Origin: Symbiodinium sp. CCMP2592
Taxonomy: Eukaryota; Sar; Dinophyceae; Suessiales; Symbiodiniaceae
DNA: 64,000 nucleotides
Direction of reading: 5' to 3'
NCBI GenBank assembly: GCA_905221615.1
Contig: CAJNDT010006141.1
Location: 293,501-357,500 of the forward strand
Part shown: piece by piece, positions 59,556-64,000 of the stretch
How the letters are laid out: each line of letters begins with the position of its first letter
Position numbering within the stretch: position 1 is the first letter of the stretch
Translations under genes and position numbers: made by a program
Notes under the pieces: model-generated
Databases searched by the model: none
What the model was told of the DNA's origin: nothing
What the model saw: the letters and a program-made list of their open reading frames with translations, nothing else

Positions 59556-62481
59556 ACTACTAGTGCTACCTCACTACCAGCACCACTAGCACTACCATCA
59601 AACCTTCTAAATTCTAAGCTGCAGCACAGTTGCATCAGTGCTTCGTTGAAGCAGTTGCGTGTATTGTTGACGTACCTGCGGGAGCAGTGGGTTTAGGATT
59701 TAGGGTTTAAGGGGCCGCTTTTGCCCCCGCACCAAAACTCTGAACTCTAACACTATCAACATGGGATTGGGGGCTTAGGCTACACGGTTGAGCTGATGTC
59801 GGCCATCGGCCAAGCGATCCTAGCATCTACCCTAAACTAGCGCCTCATATTATGGCTTTTCACCGCCGGCGGCACTCCACGATTTCCAACAGTGTCTGGC
59901 GCTTGGCCTCCTTCTCCTGCAACGGGGCTGGGGGGTATAGGGGATTCTGGCAGCACTCAGACGACCGCTCGCGAACCCTACTCCCAATTTTCAGGGTTTA
60001 GGCGACTTTTTGGCTTCCTCGCAAGGGACTGGCATCGAGACGTACGACACACCGTTCGACCACCACCCGAAAAAATAAGCCCTAAACCCCGCGCAAAAAA
60101 ACTAAAATCCCAATTAGTTACAGCTGAACAAGCCCCGAACTCTCAACCCGTAACCCCGTTCGCTAAGCAATATGGAGCGATCATCACTAAGCACCCCTCA
60201 AGCACAGGGTTGCGGGCTTTTGGTGTTGACCGACAAGCAGCCACCGCGTCAGAAAAGATGCGAACACTGGCTAAACTATGCTTAAACCATAGGCCCCATA
60301 GTAGTTCCTTTTTGGGATTACCTTATAGGATTCTGAACATGAACCCAGAAGAGGAACTACTGTGGGGCCTATGGGATGCCTATGGGTAAACCCTTGCATC
60401 GGGACTTCGCGGCCACCTCGCGATGGATGTTTCTGATTCCAGACGATCGAACTGAATCCTAAACCCCCACACAAAACCCCATGGCCCTGCGGCCTCTGTG
60501 CGGAGCATTGCAGGCCCCAGTGCACACCCTATGAATCCATCCCCTTAAACATCGCGAAACCCTTCCGTGGTTTAGGCAAGCTCCCGGGATATGGGCCTTG
60601 CACATCTTTACGGTATGAAGAAATCTAGCTGCTTTTTCGGGATTACAGTTCAAGTTGTTTCCAAGTGCCTCTAAGTAATTTAATACCCTTACCTGGAATC
60701 CTAAGCCTTCGAATCTCGTCCCCACCGCTCGCAGCCTTCTGGTTGTTGTCATTGTGAAAGTCAAAAACGACAGAGCACACCTGAGGGCTGCGGAGGTGCA
60801 TGGGGGCCCAAACTACAGGCCCTCGAGCCTCAACACCAAAATCGACACCTGAAACCAACAAAGCGGACTCTCCAACTGCAGCCCATAAACAGCCTCTCCA
60901 CCTGAACCTGCCACCCACACGACCACTATACCCCCACCTTACCAGGAACTCCATGGTTAGAAAAGTCCAACTCCGCCTTTCCGTTCGTAGGCTTACCTAG
61001 AACAACTACCGAGATGGCTAGAAAGCTCGATCCAACAGCGTTGAGCCCCTCAGCCGTCATTCCTGCACCCTAACATAGGGACCTTAAAAATTAGAATAGA
61101 GGTTTGGGGCCCATTATGCTGTAATTATGCTAAGGAACCTCCACAATAATATGGCCCCTATGGTAAACCCAAGACCCCGCAGAGTTCGCGGCCCAAAGTC
61201 GGGTTTAGGGGTTAGGAGTCTAGCCTGAACAGGAATGCTAGTCGTCCCAAAACAATAAAATCTCAAAGCCCGAAGCCTCTGCGCAGTTAGGAATGAACCC
61301 CCAAACCGTGAACACTCTAAACCCACAGCCCTAAGACCTATGTAAACCGTAAACCCCCACGGATCCTGCAGGAACTCAGATACCGGTAATTAATATAAAA
61401 ACCTGAATCATTGGCGACATTATTGCTTCAGGTTCCTTATTACAAAACATAGAAACTACTCTAATCTACTCCAACAACCCGAGTCGAATTGATTAGGCCC
61501 CTTCTACTTTCGGCCTCCATCTTCTTGCGGAAAAGGTCGGTGCGCTCCTGGGGCGGCGCCTGGTGACAACTCGAAAAAGTGGAAAGTTTCTGGGGGGGCT
61601 TTATACTACGTGGTATGCTAGTACAAGCATGTACGGCTTCAGACAGGATTGCAAGAGGATAAGAGGTTAACTTTCTAAAGGGCCAGAGATTATGTGATGC
61701 TGCTTGTTGAAGGCTTCTAGAAGGGCGTTCGGCTTTAGGGTTTTTGGTTTGGGCGGTACGGGTGGCATGATTAGGCTTAGGGGTTTTAGTTTGGCTCAGG
61801 AATTGTAGAAACTCTTGCAGAGAGGCTCATACCTTTGCAGAAACCTTTTAGGCTCTCTGTGCCAGCCGTTGGACTTTTAGTTGAGATATGGGGTTCAGGG
61901 TGCAGGGATCGGGTTTAGGGTTGAAGGTTTGGGATTTGGGGTTGCGCAGATTGTTTCTGGGGCTTGGGGGTTCTCGATTGACGAGCCCCGAAGGCAAGCA
62001 TTCTGTCACGAAGGCCTCGCAAAGTCATCAAGCCTGTCATGCCGAAACCTAAATATACGGTTGATGATATACATCCTGCACTACCCATAATAAGGAATAG
62101 TAAATAGTAAAAAGCCCTGAAGCCCTCAAGCCCTAAACCCCAAACCCTCACAACCATCACCCCCCCCCGCTCCCCAAAGTCGAAAAAACGACGAAACCCA
62201 TATCTTTCTGGCACACCCTCAAACCCCCACCCCCAAAAATAAAGCCATCGAACACCCAACCGCCACGAAATCCGCCTGCTCAGGAGGCCCTAAACCCTAA
62301 ACCCTAGACCGTAAACTTGAACCCCCCAAACCCCCAACTCTGAAGCTTAAACCCAACATAAAACCTGAACCCTAAAACATAAACCCTAAAACCTAAACCC
62401 TAAACCAAAAGCACTAAACCCCAATCCGCTAGGTCGTCCAAGGCCTCGCGGAGTTTCGGGATGGCTGCAAAGTTGGACGAC
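43904..62481 (-). CDS. PPP2R5: PP2A regulatory subunit B56 (B'), copy B, 26 exons in window, 5' end outside
   Basis: Tandem paralogue of copy A in the same orientation. Exons in transcript order: 62445-62481, 61515-61559, 60736-60780, 59876-59916, 59631-59675, 59246-59264, 58721-58762, 58520-58549, 57510-57544, 56871-56931, 56342-56401, 54752-54800, 54434-54492, 54119-54188, 53022-53089, 52450-52512, 51876-51926, 51535-51579, 50325-50369, 49916-49966, 48613-48645, 47960-47995, 46908-46970, 46143-46187, 45271-45345, 43904-43963. Exons 1-25 have exactly the same lengths as in copy A. The last exon fuses A exons 26 and 27 and ends VKV-stop rather than VK-stop. The protein differs from A at one internal residue (exon 15, LIKSL against LIKAL), while silent changes are common: in exon 17, 9 of 17 codons differ silently. 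Donors are 14 GC, 5 GT, 5 GA and one AC (exon 5). The LxxIxE-pocket residues are conserved. No copy of the N-terminal exons was found before the right edge. B is more compact than A; for example intron 7 is 171 bp against 2895 bp. Selection appears to keep both proteins nearly identical, so B is probably functional. Confidence 0.92.
43993..44107. mobile_element. Foldback element, family FB2, best copy
   Basis: TACTTGGAGGTTCATGGGTA at left, TACCCATGAACCTCCAAGTA at right: perfect 20-bp termini. It sits 29 bp upstream of the acceptor of the last exon of B56 copy B. Confidence 0.93.
44212..44303. mobile_element. Foldback element, family FB7, copy b
   Basis: ACTTACCTTTGGTTAGTAGG at left, CCTACTAACCAGAGGTAAG at right; same termini as 28924-29014 with a reversed centre. 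Copy B intron 25. Just beyond it, at 44390-44466, lies an FB5-like half element. Confidence 0.9.
44757..44845. repeat. Interstitial CCCTAAA array
   Basis: CCCTAAA and CCCCTAAA units, about 12 in a row, in copy B intron 25. Confidence 0.94.
45590..45790. repeat. AGC/AGT-rich trinucleotide tract
   Basis: Imperfect (GTAGCAGCA)n with a TTAGCAG sub-array, in copy B intron 24. Confidence 0.88.
46228..46556. repeat. (AACAAG)n(CAA)n(CAG)n(GAGCAA)n compound microsatellite
   Basis: Four simple arrays in succession fill copy B intron 23. Frames of poly-Asn, poly-Thr, poly-Leu and poly-Val up to 188 codons, some starting in exon 24, are artefacts. Confidence 0.96.
48078..48181. mobile_element. Foldback element, family FB4, copy a
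   Basis: TGGGAGTTTCTGAAAATAGG at left, CCTATTTTTCGGACCTCCCA at right; TAGTAGGATCCTTATTATAA in the centre. Copy B intron 21. Confidence 0.9.
48861..48980. mobile_element. Foldback element, family FB2
   Basis: CTACTTGGAGGTTCATGGGT at left, ACCCACGAACCTCAAAGTAG at right. First of two FB2 copies 107 bp apart in copy B intron 20. Confidence 0.9.
49087..49200. mobile_element. Foldback element, family FB2
   Basis: TACTTGGAGGTTCATGGGTA at left, TACTCATGAACCTCCAAGTA at right. Second FB2 in copy B intron 20. Confidence 0.92.
49655..49870. repeat. AT-rich microsatellite block
   Basis: (TA)n, (GA)n and (TATG)n tracts ending about 45 bp from exon 20 of copy B. Tyr/Ile open frames here are artefacts, though one (49646-49996, minus) begins inside the true exon sequence. 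Confidence 0.93.
50410..50553. mobile_element. Foldback element, family FB5, with T/G homopolymers
   Basis: AATATAGGGGCCTAATAATT at left, GTAATTGTTTAGGCCCCTGT at right. The centre has a run of about 19 T followed by about 15 G (50439-50475). Copy B intron 18, 40 bp from exon 19. Confidence 0.82.
50567..50710. mobile_element. Foldback-derived repeat, family FB13, copy b
   Basis: Shares TTCCCCAGATCATAGTAGTA-like and GGAAACCCTACATTCTAC segments with 30119-30262, plus an internal duplication of TACTTCCCCRGATCAT. Copy B intron 18. Confidence 0.6.
51211..51406. mobile_element. Foldback element, FB2 with internal duplication or insertion
   Basis: ACTTGGAGGCTCATGGGTAG at left, CTACCCATGAACCTCCAAGT at right, with a second inner GGGTTTATGGGTAGTTTTAA arm: one FB2 appears inserted into another. 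Copy B intron 18. Confidence 0.8.
52611..52802. mobile_element. Two adjacent FB10-type foldbacks
   Basis: 52611-52694 (GGTGGTTCTCTAAATTGGGG ... GAGAACTAC) and 52707-52802 (GGTAGTTGTCAAACTTAAGG ... TTTGACAACCA), in copy B intron 15. Confidence 0.72.
53610..53710. mobile_element. Foldback element, family FB4, copy b
   Basis: TGGGAGTTTCCGAAAATAGG at left, CTATTTTCGGAAACTCCCA at right. Copy B intron 14. Confidence 0.92.
54291..54390. mobile_element. Foldback element, family FB1, copy e
   Basis: ACCCAGAGAGCCCAATACCC at left; GAGAATTGGGCTCTCT at right, slightly decayed. Fills 40 percent of the 245-bp copy B intron 13. Copy A also has an FB1 element, but in the neighbouring intron 12. Confidence 0.88.
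54822..55400. repeat. 53-bp TTTAGGG-derived minisatellite, about 10 units
   Basis: Unit: ATTAGGGTTTAGGGTTTAGG, ATTTGTGTTTAGGGGTTGGG, TTTAGGGCTGAGG (consecutive pieces). Units are nearly identical until the last two, where TGTG becomes TGGG. Copy B intron 11, 20 bp from exon 12. Confidence 0.95.
56047..56160. mobile_element. Foldback element, family FB9, copy b
   Basis: Matches 38858-38965: AGACCCAAGAGTAACCAAGG, AATAAAAAGGGTGCCC, GGGAATAAGGGCCTACTCT. Copy B intron 11. Confidence 0.82.
56445..56546. mobile_element. Foldback element, family FB4, copy c
   Basis: GGGCGTTTCCGGAATTAGGG at left, ATATTTTCGGAAACTCCCA at right. It starts 44 bp upstream of exon 11 of copy B, in intron 10. Confidence 0.85.
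57373..57480. mobile_element. Foldback element, family FB2
   Basis: TTACTTGGAGGTTCGGGGGT at left, CACATGAACCTCCAAGTAGG at right. It ends 29 bp from exon 9 of copy B (intron 9). Confidence 0.87.
58690..58714. mobile_element. FB7 right-arm fragment at a splice donor
   Basis: CATCCCTACTAACCCAAGGT then AAGC is the right end of FB7. It lies 6 bp inside copy B intron 7, next to exon 7, with no left arm. Confidence 0.6.
59114..59230. mobile_element. FB5-like foldback, diverged
   Basis: CATAGGGGCCTGAATAATTAG at left with the GAATAGGGTTT hallmark; the right arm is not clear. Copy B intron 6, close to the 19-nt exon. Confidence 0.5.
59246..59264 (-). other. PPP2R5: 19-nt microexon of B56 copy B (exon 6)
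   Basis: Counterpart of the copy A microexon, encoding QDVVSM with a preceding phase-2 G. It is bounded by CCAAG| and |GCCTGC. It restores frame between exons 5 and 7. Confidence 0.8.
59517..59562. repeat. (TGC)n microsatellite
   Basis: About 11 TGC units then TACTAC, in copy B intron 5. Confidence 0.94.
60287..60382. mobile_element. Foldback element, family FB11, copy b
   Basis: CATAGGCCCCATAGTAGTTCC at left, GAACTACTGTGGGGCCTATG at right. Copy B intron 3. Confidence 0.85.
61074..61162. mobile_element. Foldback element, family FB5
   Basis: CATAGGGACCTTAAAAATTAG at left, AATATGGCCCCTATG at right, GGTTTGGGGCCCATTATGCT inside. Copy B intron 2. Confidence 0.8.
62055..62099. mobile_element. 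FB6 left-half fragment
   Basis: ACGGTTGATGATATACATCC then ACCCATAATAAGGAAT: the left arm only of the FB6 element seen at 34737. Copy B intron 1. Confidence 0.75.
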
Positions 62482-62702
62482 CTTGGTCAGACGGGGCGGC
62501 TCAGGGCCCAGGGCTTAGGGCTTGGGGTTTAGGCGGTTTAGGGCTTAGTGTTTAGGGTTTCGGGTTAAGGGGTTGAGGGTTTAGGGCTTAGGGTGTGTCT
62601 GGCGAGGTCGCGCGCTCGGGTGTGAAGCACCCCGGGCCGCGCGCTCGCGTTGCTTGTCAACCCACACCGGCCACCCAAACTATACTCTATTAGGGTTTAG
62701 GG

Positions 62703-63125
62703 TAGTTTTTGTTGATATGATTTGATTTTGCATGTCGCTTTGGAAATGCCCTCCAGAAAAGCAGCAGGCATGGCTAAATCGACATTCGGCGGCTTTGGAC
62801 GCCGGACATGCAAGAAATACAAGGTGCTTTGAAACTGGCGTCCAAAAAGGGATCGGGTAGCCTCGGCCCTTTTCGGGCCTTCGGCATCGCAGGGCCAGCT
62901 CGGCCCTTCAAATTTTTCGCTTGAATGAGTGCTCCCCCTTTTGGTGCTTTTGTGGGGTTCACCTCCTTTCGGCGGCCATGCAAGCCGGAAATGCAAGAAA
63001 TCCAGAGAACCTTGGGAGTGGCCTCAAAGTTTTTTTGATATGATTTTGCGTGTCGCTTTGAACATGGCCTCCAGAAAAGCAGCAGGCATGGCTAAATCGA
63101 CATTCGGCGGCTTTGGACGGAGCGG
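62703..63125. repeat. Direct repeat of about 100 bp, 320 bp apart
   Basis: GATTTTGCATGTCGCTTTGG... at 62723 and GATTTTGCGTGTCGCTTTGA at 63043 begin near-identical segments through CAGAAAAGCAGCAGGCATGG and ATTCGGCGGCTTTGGACG. A CATGCAAG(C/A)... sub-repeat lies between them. A plus-strand frame (62929-63321) includes MASRKAAGMAKSTFGGFGR and then a Pro/Gly/Arg-rich tail from CCAGG repeats; the first unit gives MPSRKAAGMAKSTFGGFGR. Probably a dispersed element; not recognised. Confidence 0.7.
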
Positions 63126-63224
63126 GCATTGCGAAATCGACAATTTTGCTGCTTTAGTAGACCAGGAGGCCACGGCCAGACCAGGACCCAGGTCAAGGTC
63201 GAACCAACCAGGACCCAGCCCAGA

Positions 63225-63312
63225 CCCATGTGAGGAGTCAGCCAGGTTAGGAGGCCAGCAGGCAGGTCAGGGACAGGCCAGGAGGGGGGCCAGGGGGCCA
63301 GGGGGCCAGGGG
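63225..63312. repeat. CCAGG-rich tract
   Basis: Imperfect repeats of CCAGG and GGGGGCCAG following the duplicated block; they generate the tail of the frame at 62929-63321. Confidence 0.8.
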
Positions 63313-63913
63313 CTACGCTAAGGTGGTCTGGTACGGCCAGCCCTATTCGAGGCTGGACGTTGTCGTAAGCAAGGCCAATAGCCGTTGGCCTGTCCAGGAC
63401 AGGCGGTGAGGCTTGACCCTCACCTTTCCGTCTCTCTTTTCGAATGGGTGCTCGGGTTGTATGCCCTCGACCAGTCGTTCGGGCTCTGTCGCTCGACGGA
63501 TGCGACCCCTCACTAAGTTTAGGGATAAGGGGTTCAGGGTTTAGGGCTTAGGGTTTAGGGTTAAGGGGTTCAGGGTTTAGGGCTTAGGGTTTCGGGTTAA
63601 AAGGTTTAGGGTTTAGGGCTTAGGGTTTAGGGGTAAGGGGTTCAGGGTGTAGGGCTTAGGGTTTAGGGTTAAGAGGTTTAGGGTAGGGGTGCGAAGGCTT
63701 GGGCGCCTCGGGGCTTAGTAGGAGTTTACAAGGTTTAGGGTTTGAGGTTAAGGCTTTAGGGCTTTAGGGGTTTAGGGACGTGTGGATTTCAGGGTTCGGG
63801 GCAGAATATGCGAACGAAGAAAGAGACGAACATCAGTGAGATAAGGGGCCTAGCACCATAGCATAGTATACTCACATAAACCTAAGGAAAACTACAGCGG
63901 CGTTGCTTGCTTC

Positions 63914-64000
63914 CCTAAACCCTAAAACCCTAAACCCTAAAACCCTAAACCCTAAACCCTAAACCCCTAAAGCCCTAAACCCTAAACCCTAAACCCTAAA
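63914..64000. repeat. CCCTAAA array at the right edge
   Basis: About 11 CCCTAAA/CCCTAAAA units run to the last base. A right-hand chromosome end should read TTTAGGG on this strand, so this is more likely another interstitial array. Confidence 0.93.

Larger units (their letters stand above)
62482..64000. other. Upstream of B56 copy B exon 1 (5' intron or flank)
   Basis: Telomere-like tracts (62500-62600, 63520-63690, 63914-64000) surround a unique-looking block with a large direct repeat. No N-terminal B56 exon was recognised; it should lie further right. Confidence 0.55.

Noticed and set aside
63914..64000. Right edge as a chromosome telomere
   Set aside because: The motif orientation (CCCTAAA toward the right end) is opposite to that of a right telomere, and similar arrays are found throughout the window.

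Overview
This window is nuclear DNA from a eukaryote, most probably a dinoflagellate (Symbiodiniaceae/Suessiales-like; the exact genus cannot be told from the sequence). The reasons are: introns ending in AG followed by G, with donors that are mostly GC or GA and only sometimes GT; head-to-tail duplicated genes on one strand; and TTTAGGG-type telomere-like repeats scattered everywhere. These are known dinoflagellate traits. Almost every long open frame here is a microsatellite or repeat artefact. The real coding sequence is cut into very small exons that ORF calling misses.

The main content is two tandem minus-strand copies of a B56 (B', PPP2R5-type) regulatory subunit of protein phosphatase 2A. 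Copy A runs from 30308 down to 892 in 27 exons, with two more possible 5' exons up to 32617. Copy B runs from 62481 down to 43904 in 26 exons, and its 5' end lies beyond the right edge. Exons are 19 to 75 nt. Introns total about 28 kb in A and 17 kb in B. Joined in frame, both copies give a continuous B56 HEAT-repeat protein with the LxxIxE-binding residues kept. Across the shared exons I find one amino-acid change (Ala to Ser in exon 15) and a one-residue C-terminal extension in B, although silent differences are frequent and the introns are unalignable by eye. Both copies therefore look functional.

The introns consist largely of repeats: short palindromic foldback elements of about 75 to 200 bp in at least a dozen families, degenerate TTTAGGG minisatellites (units of 36, 37, 40 and 53 bp), microsatellites, and a 57-bp satellite inside a 1.7-kb element inserted in a CTA microsatellite. 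One intron (A intron 26) is absent from copy B. All 12 GA donors are followed by an exon that begins with GA. Together these look like the signature of insertion-derived introns (introner-like) in a gene fragmented almost to its limit.

The spacer between the copies (about 32.6-43.9 kb) holds a single-exon FkbM-like methyltransferase candidate (36628-37665, minus), a cysteine-rich repeat gene fragment (41418-41954, minus) with one recognisable intron, and a possible membrane-anchored N-terminus (43112-43531, minus). All supported genes are on the minus strand, which fits unidirectional dinoflagellate gene clusters. The far right (62482-64000) is copy-B intron or upstream sequence with a duplicated block of about 320 bp and telomere-like repeats.
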